A stretch of DNA of 64,000 nt from Marinomonas profundimaris (GCF_000508165.1 NZ_AYOZ01000023.1:62001-126000); one strand, 5' to 3'. Shown: positions 47,963 through 57,950, numbered from the stretch's first letter. Notes: generated by a model from the sequence alone, not told the origin. Numbers and translations are program-made.

Positions 47963-48841
47963 ATGGCAGACAGTCGTTTAATAGACTTGATCAAACCGCT
48001 GGTTGATGATGATGGATTTTTTGACACGTTAATACCCAATGTACGACTGATGAAATGCGCAAAATCGCTGCCTAGAATGCCACTTATGTATCGCCCAGGA
48101 CTAACAATTATTGCTCAAGGGCAAAAAATTGGTTACTTAGGCGACAGAGAGATTCATTACAACCCAGGTCATTTTTTAGTGCAGTCTCTGCCTTTGCCTT
48201 TTGAGTGTGAGACATTCGCCAGTTTAGATCGGCCACTATTAGGTATTTCAATTGATATTGATTTTGCATTATTGTCTGAATTGGTTTCTGATTCCTTAGA
48301 TAATCCCATAGAGCAAAGTGTACCCTATTGCCCTATGTCTTCTGTGCCTGTCAGCGAAGATATGGAAGCCGCCTTGATTCGTTTGATCCGTGCTTTATAC
48401 GACACTAGAACCGCAAAAATTATGGGGGCAAGTCGCGTTCGAGAAGTTATTTTTGAGGCGCTTCAACATACAGAAGCCAATGTATTAAGAGAATTGGTTG
48501 TTAATCAAGGTCAATTTTCTCGTATTGTTCAATCTGTCCAAAAAATGAATACCTTTTTAGACCAAGAAATCCGCGTTGAAAAACTGGCCGAAAAAGCCAA
48601 TATGAGCGTCTCTAGTTTCCATTATCATTTTAAAAATGTGACTGGATCTTCTCCGTTGCAATATCTCAAGCAATTACGCTTGCTAAAGGCCCAAATGTTA
48701 TTGAATCAAGGAGTCCTTAGTGTGGGACAAATTGGCTTTGAAGTAGGTTATAAAAGCGTTCACCAATTCAGCCGAGATTATAAACGCTATTTTGGTTCAC
48801 CACCGACCAAAGATAAACGCAGAGAAGATGCGGTCATTTGA
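47963..48841 (+). CDS. AraC-family regulator (AraC_N/PF06719-like), probably of the alcohol dehydrogenase
   Basis: A 292-residue regulator. The N-terminal domain has RPGLTIIAQGQKIGYLGDRE and FECETFASLDRPLLGISID, typical of the YqhC-like AraC group that in E. coli activates the aldehyde reductase yqhD. The C-terminal double helix-turn-helix includes MSVSSFHYHFKNVTGSSPLQ and VGYKSVHQFSRDYKRYFG. Divergent orientation to the dehydrogenase supports a sensor role for aldehydes; this is inference. Confidence 0.85.
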   Translation: MADSRLIDLIKPLVDDDGFFDTLIPNVRLMKCAKSLPRMPLMYRPGLTIIAQGQKIGYLGDREIHYNPGHFLVQSLPLPFECETFASLDRPLLGISIDIDFALLSELVSDSLDNPIEQSVPYCPMSSVPVSEDMEAALIRLIRALYDTRTAKIMGASRVREVIFEALQHTEANVLRELVVNQGQFSRIVQSVQKMNTFLDQEIRVEKLAEKANMSVSSFHYHFKNVTGSSPLQYLKQLRLLKAQMLLNQGVLSVGQIGFEVGYKSVHQFSRDYKRYFGSPPTKDKRREDAVI

Positions 48842-48865
48842 TGTTCTTTTAAAAATTGATTTTTA

Positions 48866-48880
48866 TAGACGATCGGTCTA
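48866..48880. promoter_or_regulatory. TetR-type operator upstream of acuR
   Basis: TAGACGATCGGTCTA is a near-perfect palindrome and occurs again, identical, upstream of acuI. It lies 42 bp before the chosen acuR start, which supports autoregulation and shows that the longer reading frame across it is not coding. Confidence 0.8.
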
Positions 48881-48921
48881 AATTATCGATTCTTTCGAAA
48901 ATAAAACACCGAGGCGACGTA

Positions 48922-49587
48922 TTGCTCAATCTCATTAATGAACAAAATACGACGATACACTTAGCAAATAAACCTCGTCGAGGTCGGCCAAAAAAAACAC
49001 AAACAGACGACATGCATACTCGTGACGCGTTATTACGAGCGGGTATGCTCGTACTAACGGAAACCGGTTTTACTCGCAGCGGAATCGACCCTATTTTAAA
49101 GTCTGTCGGGGTACCTAAAGGGTCGTTTTACTATTATTTTTCCAGCAAAGAAGCCTTTGGTTTAGCGGTTCTTGAGCGTTATCGTCGTTATTTTGAAGCG
49201 AAACTAGACAGTTTTTTATTAGACGACGCCTTTCCACCTTTAGAGCGTTTACAGCGGTTTGCGCAGGACGCTCAAGATGGCATTGTTCGTCATAATTATA
49301 AGCGCGGCTGTTTAGTGGGAAATTTAGAACAGGAGTCGACGCATTTGTCTGAGGCATTTCGAGCGCAACTTCAACAAACCTATCAAAGTTGGCAGGTTCG
49401 CGTTGCTGCTAGTCTTAAACTTGCTTTAGAAAAAGGTGATATTGTCCTGTTGGACTCGATTGAAAACACATCTCAAGCCTTTTGGATTGGCTGGGAGGGT
49501 GCGGTTCATAGGACACGCTTAATGAAAAATACACAGCCATTATCTGTGTTTCTACATTTCTTTATTCAGGCGATTAAAGTGAAATAG
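48922..49587 (+). CDS. acuR: TetR-family regulator AcuR (acrylate utilisation)
   Basis: A 221-residue repressor. KPRRGRPKK leads into a helix-turn-helix ending GVPKGSFYYYFSSKEAFG. The C-terminal part has YKRGCLVGNLEQES and FWIGWEGAVHRTRLM, patterns I associate with AcuR. In Rhodobacter, AcuR represses acuI and dddL and is relieved by acrylate. The start is TTG at 48922 with GAGG 7 nt upstream; a longer frame from 48856 would run through the operator. It sits directly before acuI, separated by a terminator. Confidence 0.82.
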   Translation: MLNLINEQNTTIHLANKPRRGRPKKTQTDDMHTRDALLRAGMLVLTETGFTRSGIDPILKSVGVPKGSFYYYFSSKEAFGLAVLERYRRYFEAKLDSFLLDDAFPPLERLQRFAQDAQDGIVRHNYKRGCLVGNLEQESTHLSEAFRAQLQQTYQSWQVRVAASLKLALEKGDIVLLDSIENTSQAFWIGWEGAVHRTRLMKNTQPLSVFLHFFIQAIKVK

Positions 49588-49604
49588 TCTTGTTATATTT
49601 TAGC

Positions 49605-49630
49605 GCCAAGCGCTTAGGCTTGGCTTTTTT
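49605..49630 (+). terminator. Terminator between acuR and acuI
   Basis: GCCAAGC and GCTTGGC pair around GCTTAG, followed by T6. It separates the two genes into independent transcripts. Confidence 0.88.
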
Positions 49631-49641
49631 AACGAATTAAA

Positions 49642-49656
49642 TAGACGATCGGTCTA
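49642..49656. promoter_or_regulatory. TetR-type operator upstream of acuI
   Basis: A second identical copy of TAGACGATCGGTCTA, 14 bp before the acuI ATG, after the terminator. It is well placed for AcuR to block acuI transcription. Confidence 0.82.
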
Positions 49657-49670
49657 AAAGTGAGGTTGAT

Positions 49671-50654
49671 ATGTTTAAAGGTGTATTGATTACACAAGAA
49701 GACAAAAAAAGTTCGGCATCAGTTGTGGCTATAAACGAAGACCAGTTACCTGAAGGTGATGTCTTGGTCGATGTGCATTACAGCACATTAAATTATAAAG
49801 ACGGTTTAGCCATTACTGGAAAATCACCTGTTGTTCGATCTTTTCCCATGGTGCCGGGCATCGATTTAGTTGGCAAAGTGTCGCATTGTGACTCTGAGGT
49901 TTTTTCCCAAGGTGATTGGGTATTGTTGAATGGTTTTGGGGTGGGGGAAATGCACTGGGGCGGATTGGCTGAAAAAGCCCGGCTGAAAAGCGATTGGTTA
50001 ATTTCACTTCCAAAAGGTATAGACGCAAAACAATCTATGGCAATAGGTACAGCTGGATATACCGCCATGTTGTCTGTTTTAGCGCTTGAAAAACAAGGTG
50101 TTACACCAGATTCTGGTGAAGTTTTAGTGACGGGTGCAAACGGTGGTGTTGGCAGCTTTGCGATACGTTTGCTTAACCGATTGGGTTATCAAGTTGTGGC
50201 GTCTACTGGGCGAATGGACGAACTCGAATATTTAAAAAGTCTTGGGGCAAATGACGTCATTGATCGGGCCAGCTTATCTGAGCCGGGCAAACCTTTGCAA
50301 AGAGAGCGTTGGGCTGGTGTGATTGACTGCGTCGGTAGCCATACGTTAGCCAACGCTTGTGCGAGCACAAAATATGGCGGTGTCGTAACCGCGTGTGGTT
50401 TAGCGCAAGGCATGGACTTCCCTGCGTCCGTTGCGCCATTTATTTTACGCGGCGTTAAACTCATTGGTATCGACAGCGTCATGCGTCCTAAGGCGGATCG
50501 TATCGAAGCATGGCAACGTCTGAGTGAATTGCTTCAACCACAAGACTTTGATGCAATAAGTCAGGAAATAGGATTGGAAGACGTGGTGGAAACGGCCTAT
50601 AAATTGCTAGATGGTCAAGTACGAGGTCGAGTGTTGGTTAACGTAAAATCATAG
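49671..50654 (+). CDS. acuI: Acryloyl-CoA reductase AcuI (YhdH family)
   Basis: A 327-residue zinc-free medium-chain reductase that converts toxic acryloyl-CoA to propionyl-CoA with NADPH. It has LNYKDGLAITGKSPVVR, the PMVPGIDLVG element, VLVTGANGGVGSFAIRLL and an ACGLAQGMDFPASVAPFILR tail motif typical of YhdH/AcuI. GAGG lies 5 nt before the ATG. The context with acuR and paired operators favours AcuI over another YhdH relative. No DMSP lyase or CoA-ligase gene is adjacent. Confidence 0.87.
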   Translation: MFKGVLITQEDKKSSASVVAINEDQLPEGDVLVDVHYSTLNYKDGLAITGKSPVVRSFPMVPGIDLVGKVSHCDSEVFSQGDWVLLNGFGVGEMHWGGLAEKARLKSDWLISLPKGIDAKQSMAIGTAGYTAMLSVLALEKQGVTPDSGEVLVTGANGGVGSFAIRLLNRLGYQVVASTGRMDELEYLKSLGANDVIDRASLSEPGKPLQRERWAGVIDCVGSHTLANACASTKYGGVVTACGLAQGMDFPASVAPFILRGVKLIGIDSVMRPKADRIEAWQRLSELLQPQDFDAISQEIGLEDVVETAYKLLDGQVRGRVLVNVKS

Positions 50655-50681
50655 AATACGACAAAGTACTTTATTCCTAAT

Positions 50682-50711
50682 AGACACAGAGTATTTTTAT
50701 ACTCTGTGTCT
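50682..50711. terminator. Hairpin after acuI
   Basis: AGACACAGAGTAT and ATACTCTGTGTCT form a perfect 13-bp stem with a TTTT loop; no T-tract follows. Confidence 0.65.
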
Positions 50712-50789
50712 GGCTGACTTCCAACTCACTGTTTTACCTCGTTGATTTTCAGTAACATGATGTCGACTTTGTTATTGATTGGAGTTCCA

Positions 50790-51950
50790 ATGGACGTGTT
50801 AGACCCTGCTATTGCTATGCAAATAGTCACTCGTACCATGAGTATTTTGGGGCACAATGTTAATGTGATGAACAGCCGAGGCGTGATCCTTGGTTCCGGC
50901 GATAATTTGCGTATTGGCGCTGTCCATGAAGGTGCTTTATTGGCTATCACTCAAAACAGAGTGGTAGAAATTACTCTAGAAGTGGCTTCTGGTCTCATTG
51001 GTGTTAAGCCTGGTATTAATTTACCACTGCATTACCAAGGTAAAATCATTGGCGTTATTGGTATTACCGGTGAATTTAAGGAAATAACGCCATATGGCCA
51101 GTTACTCAAAATGACCGCCGAAATGATAGTTGAGCAAGCGAATCTACAAGACAATTTGCAATGGAAAAATCGTCAAAAAGAAGAGTTTATACTGCAGCTG
51201 ATTAAGGGCGATTTTTCCCATAAACCTCAGCTTATCGAGTGGGCCATGAAGCTAGGGATCTCTCTCGATACCCCACGAGTTGCTGCCATTATTGAAGTCA
51301 TTGGTCTGAACTCGCATTCGGAACAGAGCAGTAATGGCGCTAATAACCTCAAAGAAATATTACACCTTTTGCAGAGTCCAGAGCGCGATAATTTGGTTGC
51401 AATGACCTCGTTAAATCAGTTGGTTATTTTAAAGCCCGCTTTTCTTGATGGTAAACAATGGGATCCTATTTTAGAAAGTACACGGATCGACTCGCTACTA
51501 AATCGCTTGCCTGCTCATCTCAAGGAATGCACTAAAATCGCTTTAGGACATTATTTTCCAAGCATTGAGGGTATTGCATATTCCTATCAGACTGCGCAAG
51601 AAACCTTAGCTATTGGGAAACAGGTAAAAAACGAAGAGAGAAAGTATCTTTTCGAAGATTATTCTTTGCAGGTTTTACTATCAGGGCTTAAAAATAACTG
51701 GCGAGGAGATGTTTTATGTAGTCATTATGAAAAACTTCAATCACTTGATAATAAAGGGATTTTAAGGAAAACGCTTGCTGCTTATATTACTCATTTTGGA
51801 GACTTGCAGCGCTGCGCAAATGGGCTTCATATCCATCGTAATACGCTGCGTTACCGTTTAGACAAGATCCAAGCCATTACTCGAGTCGATATTCATACAT
51901 TAGATGGTCTTTTTAGCTTGTATCTAGGTCAGCTGATAGCCAACCAATGA
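50790..51950 (+). CDS. CdaR-family sugar-diacid/glycerate regulator
   Basis: A 386-residue activator. An N-terminal diacid-recognition domain (AIAMQIVTRTMSILGHNVNV, GVKPGINLPL, GVIGITGE) is followed by a middle GGDEF-like fold and a C-terminal PucR-type helix-turn-helix (CANGLHIHRNTLRYRLDKIQ). The start is ATG 50790, with GGAG 5 nt upstream, not 50742. It lies before a glycerate permease-kinase pair, which is most likely its target. Members in E. coli sense galactarate, glucarate and glycerate. Confidence 0.9.
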   Translation: MDVLDPAIAMQIVTRTMSILGHNVNVMNSRGVILGSGDNLRIGAVHEGALLAITQNRVVEITLEVASGLIGVKPGINLPLHYQGKIIGVIGITGEFKEITPYGQLLKMTAEMIVEQANLQDNLQWKNRQKEEFILQLIKGDFSHKPQLIEWAMKLGISLDTPRVAAIIEVIGLNSHSEQSSNGANNLKEILHLLQSPERDNLVAMTSLNQLVILKPAFLDGKQWDPILESTRIDSLLNRLPAHLKECTKIALGHYFPSIEGIAYSYQTAQETLAIGKQVKNEERKYLFEDYSLQVLLSGLKNNWRGDVLCSHYEKLQSLDNKGILRKTLAAYITHFGDLQRCANGLHIHRNTLRYRLDKIQAITRVDIHTLDGLFSLYLGQLIANQ

Positions 51951-52137
51951 CAGAAAAATAACCATTCCATCGAATTAATTCTAAATTTTTTGTGCGAATG
52001 ACCAAATACCGAAGGATTTATAGCCAAATATCCAGCCAAGTGTCTAAAGCTTCTGGTGTGCATTTATTGAATAATCAAAAGTCCTAAAAACAGGTGTCAT
52101 TGACTCCCACACTAAAAATAAAAAAGGACATTACTCG

Positions 52138-53496
52138 ATGAGCTTAGTACTGATCTTGATAGGGGTTATCGCCTTTATCGTCGTTGCAACATCTAAATTT
52201 AAACTTCATCCTTTCCTAACCTTGATATTAGCCGCATTTATTGCCGCTTTTGCCTATGGTTTACCTAGCATTACGATTGCAAAAACCATCACATCGGGTT
52301 TTGGCGGTATTCTTGGGTATATAGGATTAGTGATCGTCTTAGGGACGATTATTGGTACCATTTTAGAAAAAAGCGGTGCTGCTATTACCATGGCAGATTG
52401 TGTTATTAAGCTTTTAGGGAAGCGCTTTCCTACCTTAACCATGTCTTTGATTGGTTATCTCGTCTCTATCCCTGTATTTTGTGATTCTGGTTTTGTCATT
52501 TTAAATTCATTAAAGCAGTCGATGGCAAATCGCATGAAAGTTTCCAGTGTGTCCATGAGTGTTGCGTTGGCAACAGGGCTTTATGCGACTCATACTTTTG
52601 TACCTCCAACGCCTGGCCCTATTGCCGCCGCAGGAAACTTAGGTCTAGAGTCGAATTTAGGCTTGGTTATTTTAGTGGGGATTTTTGTTGCTGCCGTTGC
52701 CGCTTTGGCGGGCATGTTGTGGGCAAATCGTTTTGCTAATGTCGAACCAGATGGTGAAGGCGCGGATGAACTTAAAACTCAAAATCAAGACTACGAAATC
52801 TTAAAGCAAAGCTATGGTGCATTACCAAGTCCATTTAAAGCTTTTGCGCCAATTTTTGTACCTATTTTATTGATTTGTTTTGGATCTATTGCTGGTTTTC
52901 CTTCCGCGCCTTTAGGAAAAGAGACTTTATATGATGTATTTGTCTTTTTAGGACAACCCGTTAACGCCTTATTAATTGGCTTGTTTTTATCGTTATTACT
53001 GCTAAAAAGTGATAAAAAAATTGAAGAGTTTAGTGAACGTATTAGCCAAGGTTTGATTGTAGCTGCGCCTATTTTGTTGATAACGGGCGCGGGTGGTGCT
53101 TTTGGTGCGGTTCTTAAAGCGACACCAATTGGTGAATTTCTTGGTACGTCACTGTCTGCGCTTGGTATTGGTATTTTTATGCCATTTATCGTGGCTGCAG
53201 CACTAAAGTCGGCACAAGGCTCTTCTACGGTCGCTCTAGTAGCAACATCGGCTTTGGTTGCTCCTATGTTGGGTGATATTGGCTTAGCCAGTGAAATGGG
53301 TCGAGTGCTAACCGTAATGGCGATTGGTGCGGGCGCTATGACGGTCTCTCATGCCAACGATAGCTTCTTCTGGGTAGTCACTCAATTTAGCCGTATGAGC
53401 GTATCACAAGCTTATAGAGCTCAAACGATGGCGACGCTAATTCAGGGTGTTACGGCAATGTGTCTTGTGTACATTCTGAGCTTGTTCTTACTTTAA
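52138..53496 (+). CDS. GntP-family permease, probable glycerate transporter
   Basis: A 452-residue, highly hydrophobic membrane protein of the gluconate/glycerate proton symporter family. It has the conserved HTFVPPTPGPIAAAG and AQGSSTVALVATSAL stretches and ISHANDSFFWVVT-like MTVSHANDSFFWVV near the end. AAGGA lies about 10 nt before the ATG. It is followed 84 bp later by glycerate kinase, so D-glycerate is the likely substrate. Confidence 0.88.
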   Translation: MSLVLILIGVIAFIVVATSKFKLHPFLTLILAAFIAAFAYGLPSITIAKTITSGFGGILGYIGLVIVLGTIIGTILEKSGAAITMADCVIKLLGKRFPTLTMSLIGYLVSIPVFCDSGFVILNSLKQSMANRMKVSSVSMSVALATGLYATHTFVPPTPGPIAAAGNLGLESNLGLVILVGIFVAAVAALAGMLWANRFANVEPDGEGADELKTQNQDYEILKQSYGALPSPFKAFAPIFVPILLICFGSIAGFPSAPLGKETLYDVFVFLGQPVNALLIGLFLSLLLLKSDKKIEEFSERISQGLIVAAPILLITGAGGAFGAVLKATPIGEFLGTSLSALGIGIFMPFIVAAALKSAQGSSTVALVATSALVAPMLGDIGLASEMGRVLTVMAIGAGAMTVSHANDSFFWVVTQFSRMSVSQAYRAQTMATLIQGVTAMCLVYILSLFLL

Positions 53497-53580
53497 TAGA
53501 TTGTTTTCGCGCTTATTTTGATAAACGGATAGGCGCACTTCTTGCTTTGGTTTAAAAATCAAAAGCATAAAAGGACAAGT

Positions 53581-54738
53581 ATGAAAATCATCATTGCACC
53601 GGATTCTTTTAAAGAAAGCTTAACCGCACTTGGCGTCGCGAATGCGATAGAAGTGGGTTTTCGCCACGTTTTTCCTGACGCGGAATACATCAAAGTGCCG
53701 ATGGCTGATGGCGGTGAAGGCACGGTGCAATCCATGATTGACGCAACACAGGGGCAATTCATTGACCTTGAAGTCACAGGGCCGCTGGGCAGTCAAGTTA
53801 TGGCGCAATACGGTATTTTGGGGGCGCCTGACGGTCAAGAACCGACCACCGCCGTGATCGAAATGGCGTCTGCTTCGGGGTTACATTTGGTGCCGCGTGA
53901 TCAACGTAATCCTTTCTTAACGACCAGTTTTGGTACTGGCGAGTTGATCAAAGATGCACTCGATCGGGGCATAAAACACATTGTTTTAGGGCTTGGTGGC
54001 AGTGCAACCAATGATGCAGGTGTCGGTTTGGCACAAGCATTGGGCATTCAATTCCAAGACGATAACCATCAAGAACTGCCCTTTGGCGGCATGGCGCTCG
54101 CACAATTGAGCCATGTTGATTTGAGCCAAGCGCACCCTCTTCTAGCCGAGTGTCGCTTCGATGTTGCTTGTGATGTTGATAATCCTTTGTGTGGTGAACG
54201 CGGAGCATCCGCGATTTTTGGTCCGCAAAAAGGCGCAACCTCCGACATGATTGAGCAATTAGACAAGACGTTAGCGCATTTTGCCGATGTTCTGGTGCAA
54301 AGTGGTTTTGCTGATCATCGCCTCGATCCTGGCGCCGGTGCAGCAGGTGGTATGGGATTGGGCGCGAAAGTCTTTCTGAATGCTGAGCTAAAACCAGGCA
54401 TTGAGATTGTCATGGACACCGTTGGTTTAGCGAATAAGTTACAGGGAGCAGACTTAGTGATTACTGGCGAAGGTCGGATTGACGGTCAAACGGTCTTTGG
54501 TAAAACCCCCATGGGCGTTTTAAAACAAGCCAATGCTCAGAAAATTCCAACCATTGGCATTGCGGGCAGTTTGGGCAACGACGCCGATGCCATTTTGGCT
54601 TACGGCATGTTGGCGATATTCCCGATTATCCCCGCACTGGACAGTCTCGATAATGTGCTATCTCAAGCGGAGAGTAATCTGATCAATACATCACGCAACA
54701 TTGCGTCGATTCTTAAACTAGGTCGTAACTTACTTTAA
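53581..54738 (+). CDS. Glycerate kinase (GarK/GlxK type)
   Basis: A 385-residue kinase that phosphorylates D-glycerate, most likely to 2-phosphoglycerate, feeding lower glycolysis. It has IAPDSFKESLTA at the N-terminus, the PMADGGEGTVQSMIDA motif, LGLGGSATNDAGVG and GEGRIDGQT. The start is the ATG at 53581 with AGGA 5 nt upstream. Together with the permease and CdaR-type regulator it forms a compact glycerate-use module. Confidence 0.93.
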   Translation: MKIIIAPDSFKESLTALGVANAIEVGFRHVFPDAEYIKVPMADGGEGTVQSMIDATQGQFIDLEVTGPLGSQVMAQYGILGAPDGQEPTTAVIEMASASGLHLVPRDQRNPFLTTSFGTGELIKDALDRGIKHIVLGLGGSATNDAGVGLAQALGIQFQDDNHQELPFGGMALAQLSHVDLSQAHPLLAECRFDVACDVDNPLCGERGASAIFGPQKGATSDMIEQLDKTLAHFADVLVQSGFADHRLDPGAGAAGGMGLGAKVFLNAELKPGIEIVMDTVGLANKLQGADLVITGEGRIDGQTVFGKTPMGVLKQANAQKIPTIGIAGSLGNDADAILAYGMLAIFPIIPALDSLDNVLSQAESNLINTSRNIASILKLGRNLL

Positions 54739-54765
54739 TCTGCCTTTTTTTGCTGAGGAAATAGG

Positions 54766-56145
54766 TTACTTCCCGATACAAAACGAGCCAAAGATGCGGC
54801 CAAGCAAGTCATCACTGGTAAACGCGCCGGTGATTTCACTTAACGCTTGTTGCGCTTCTTTTAAATCTTCCGCGAGCAATTCCCCTGCGCCGTAGCCGTG
54901 AAGTTGTTCATCTCCGGCGTCTAAAAAGCGTTTTGCCTTGTTGAGTGCTTCGATATGTCGACGACGAGCGATAAAACCGCCCTCTGTTGTGCTGTCGAAG
55001 CCCATAACGGCTTTTAGGTGATCGGTAAGATCATTAACACCCTCACCTGTTTTTGCTGACAAGGAGATCACAGGGACGCCTGAGACTATTTCGATCCCCG
55101 TGCTCTCTTTGGTTAAATCGACTTTATTTCGAACCAGCGTTAAATGTTCGGTGCCGCCAAGCTTGTCGATGAAATCGGGCCAAATCTCGTTTGGGTCTTT
55201 GCTGTCGATGGATTGGCTGTCGACCATCATTAAAATACGATCGGCTTTGCTGATTTCATCCCACGCGCGCTGTATACCGATGCGCTCAACTTCGTCTGGA
55301 CTGTCACGTAAGCCCGCGGTGTCGATAATGTGCAGCGGCATGCCATCTAGGTGAATGTGCTCGCGCAAGACGTCACGTGTTGTGCCTTCGATGTTGGTCA
55401 CGATGGCGGATTCTTTCCCGGATAAGGCGTTTAGCAAGCTGGATTTTCCGGCGTTTGGACGACCTGCGATTACGACGTTCATGCCTTCTCGAATCAAGGC
55501 GCCTTGGTTGGCTTCTTTTAAAACGGTTTGCAGTTTGGCTTGAATCCCAGCCAATTCCGCGGCGACTTTTCCGTCACCGATAAAGTCGATTTCTTCTTCT
55601 GGAAAATCAATGGCCGCTTCCACGTAAATACGCAGATGAATCAAGGCTTCGACCAGTTCGTCCACGCGTTTTGAGAAGGCACCTTGCAAGGAGCGTAACG
55701 CGCATTTCGCGGCTTGTTCTGACGTGCTGTCGATCAAGTCAGCGATGGCTTCCGCTTGCGTTAAGTCCATTTTGTCGTTTATAAAAGCGCGTTCTGAGAA
55801 CTCGCCTGGACGCGCCAAGCGTGCGCCAAGGGCAACACAGTGGCTCAATAGCATGTCCATAATCACTGGACCGCCGTGACCCTGCAGTTCAAAAACGTCT
55901 TCGCCTGTGAAGGAGTTCGGTCCCGGGAAATACAAGGCGATTCCTTCATCGAGTTGTTCTTGATCCGTCGTTTTGAAAGGCACGTAATGGGCATAACGCG
56001 GTTTCGGTTCAAAGCCGACAATTTGCTTTGCGATGGCAAGGCTTTTGGGGCCAGATAAACGAATAATTCCTACGCCACCTCGGCCGGGAGCGGTGGCTTG
56101 TGCGGCGATCGTGTCTTGGTCTGTGGCGTATTGGAAATCGGTCAT
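54766..56145 (-). CDS. mnmE: tRNA modification GTPase MnmE (TrmE)
   Basis: A 459-residue GTPase. An N-terminal folate-binding domain ([20 protein letters not shown]) is followed by a helical region and an inserted G domain with [22 protein letters not shown] and NKVD. It ends in the invariant C-terminal CIGK. It works with MnmG on wobble uridine. Start ATG 56145. Normally near mnmG; here they are about 9 kb apart. Confidence 0.96.
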   Translation of the reverse strand: MTDFQYATDQDTIAAQATAPGRGGVGIIRLSGPKSLAIAKQIVGFEPKPRYAHYVPFKTTDQEQLDEGIALYFPGPNSFTGEDVFELQGHGGPVIMDMLLSHCVALGARLARPGEFSERAFINDKMDLTQAEAIADLIDSTSEQAAKCALRSLQGAFSKRVDELVEALIHLRIYVEAAIDFPEEEIDFIGDGKVAAELAGIQAKLQTVLKEANQGALIREGMNVVIAGRPNAGKSSLLNALSGKESAIVTNIEGTTRDVLREHIHLDGMPLHIIDTAGLRDSPDEVERIGIQRAWDEISKADRILMMVDSQSIDSKDPNEIWPDFIDKLGGTEHLTLVRNKVDLTKESTGIEIVSGVPVISLSAKTGEGVNDLTDHLKAVMGFDSTTEGGFIARRRHIEALNKAKRFLDAGDEQLHGYGAGELLAEDLKEAQQALSEITGAFTSDDLLGRIFGSFCIGK

Positions 56146-56236
56146 AATCAAACTCTGTGCGATGAACGGGAAAAAAGGAATGAGTAGTAATTATCGCCAT
56201 TGTCCATTAGCAAGGAAATCATGGCAATCTAAACGT

Positions 56237-56267
56237 AAAAAAGGCCTCCCATTGGGAAGCCTTTTTT
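56237..56267. terminator. Terminator after yidC
   Basis: AAAAAAGGC-C-TCCC pairs with GGGA-GCCTTTTTT around ATT, with one bulge. It separates yidC from mnmE on the minus strand. Confidence 0.85.
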
Positions 56268-56294
56268 ATCGAAGAGCAGATTAACGCGAGTGCG

Positions 56295-57950
56295 TTACGC
56301 TTCTCGTTCGATACGTTTGGTAATGATGTACTGCTGAATGATCGACAAGCTGTTGTTTGTTACCCAGTACAAAACGAGACCAGCTGGGAACCACAAGAAG
56401 AAGAACGTAAATGCGATAGGCATAATCTTCATGATGCGAGCTTGCATTGGATCTGGAGGCGTTGGGTTCAACATTTGTTGTCCCATCATACTTAGGCCCA
56501 TCAAGATAGGCAGTATGAAATACGGATCCATTACTGCTAAGTCATTGATCCAAAGGAAGAATGGAGCGTGACGTAATTCAACCGATTCCATCAATACCCA
56601 GTACAAAGAAAGGAAAACCGGCATTTGCACCATGATTGGTAAACAGCCGCCCAACGGGTTAATTTTCTCTTTTTTGTACAGCGCCATCATGGCTTGCGAC
56701 ATTTTCTGGCGATCATCACCGTACTGTTCTTTCAGCTTGGCAATTTCAGGACCAAATTTGCGCATTTTTGCCATTGAACGGTAGCTTGTGGCTGACAACT
56801 TAAAGAAGATGGCTTTTACACAAACAACGATCAGGATGATAGAAATACCCCAGTTGATTACAAAAGACTGAATAAGCGTCAGTAACCAGAACAAAGGTTT
56901 TGCTAAGAACCACAACCAGCCGTAATCAACGGTTAGGGCGAGGTTTTCGGCTGTATCTTCAAGGTGATCTTGTAGTTTTGGTCCAACGTAGAACGTTGAG
57001 CTCAATGTTCCTTGCTTACCCGGTGCGATTTCAACAGGAGAGCCCGTAAAGCCGATGATGTTGTAGTCACCGTTTGTACGCGCTTGCAATGTTACTTTTT
57101 GACCTTGTTCTGGAACCCAAGCGGAAACAAAGTAATGTTGCAGAACCGCAACCCAACCTTTCGTTGTGGTTGTTTTCACCGGTTCTTCTGCCATATCAGA
57201 GAAAGAAACCTTGCTGTATTTGGTTTGCTCATCCGAAATTGCACCACCCAAATAAGGCTGTAAGCCCATGCTGGTGGCTTGGCTTGGGTCTGGTGTGTTG
57301 TCACGTTTTATCTGTGCAAACAAATTACCACGCCAAATAGAAGACGTGGTGTTGTCTACGGTGATCAATTGACGAATACGGTATTTGCCTTGCGTGAAGC
57401 GGAAGGTTTTTGTGTATTTCACGCCTTTTGCATCGGTGTAATACAGATTCACATCAAGAGAATCTTCGCCTTTCGCCAAGGTGTAAGACGTTTTTTCTGA
57501 TTGGTAAACAGGGCGACCTTCTGTTGAAGCGTCAGGACCATTTTGACCAACCAAACCACTTTGCGTGACATAAGTACGCTCAGTGCCGTCTTCCAATATG
57601 ACCAAAGGATCAGGTTTACCTAATTCTTTTTTGTACTGAAGAAGCGCCGCTTCAACCAGATCACCACCGACTGGATTGATCGCAACACGTAATGTATCTG
57701 TGGTGACTTCAATCAATTTCCCCGGTGCGATTTGAGTCGCATTTTGTGGAATTTCGGCATTGGCTTCGGTTGTGCTTTGAATTGCCAATGGCAAATCATC
57801 GCTCGTTTGAGTGTTTGTCTCAGATTGAGACTGAGTGCTTTGAGCTACGCTTTGAGTGGACTGAGGACCATAATCTTGGCTCCACTGTAAAAACAGCAGG
57901 TAGCCACTGATAAAAAGCGCACCCCATAAAAAGTAACGTCTGAAATCCAT
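56295..57950 (-). CDS. yidC: Membrane protein insertase YidC
   Basis: A 551-residue insertase. The first membrane helix is at about residues 5-22, followed by a large periplasmic beta domain to about 345. The conserved insertase core holds GGCLPIMVQMPVFLSLYWVL and the functional arginine in FKLSATSYRSMAKMR. The start is ATG 57950 (MDFRRYF); an in-frame TTG lies three codons upstream. The position after rnpA is standard, but yidD is missing between them. Confidence 0.95.
   Translation of the reverse strand: MDFRRYFLWGALFISGYLLFLQWSQDYGPQSTQSVAQSTQSQSETNTQTSDDLPLAIQSTTEANAEIPQNATQIAPGKLIEVTTDTLRVAINPVGGDLVEAALLQYKKELGKPDPLVILEDGTERTYVTQSGLVGQNGPDASTEGRPVYQSEKTSYTLAKGEDSLDVNLYYTDAKGVKYTKTFRFTQGKYRIRQLITVDNTTSSIWRGNLFAQIKRDNTPDPSQATSMGLQPYLGGAISDEQTKYSKVSFSDMAEEPVKTTTTKGWVAVLQHYFVSAWVPEQGQKVTLQARTNGDYNIIGFTGSPVEIAPGKQGTLSSTFYVGPKLQDHLEDTAENLALTVDYGWLWFLAKPLFWLLTLIQSFVINWGISIILIVVCVKAIFFKLSATSYRSMAKMRKFGPEIAKLKEQYGDDRQKMSQAMMALYKKEKINPLGGCLPIMVQMPVFLSLYWVLMESVELRHAPFFLWINDLAVMDPYFILPILMGLSMMGQQMLNPTPPDPMQARIMKIMPIAFTFFFLWFPAGLVLYWVTNNSLSIIQQYIITKRIEREA

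Noticed and set aside
48856-48921. Longer N-terminus for acuR
   Set aside because: It would translate through the palindromic operator and lacks a ribosome site, whereas TTG 48922 has GAGG at 7 nt.
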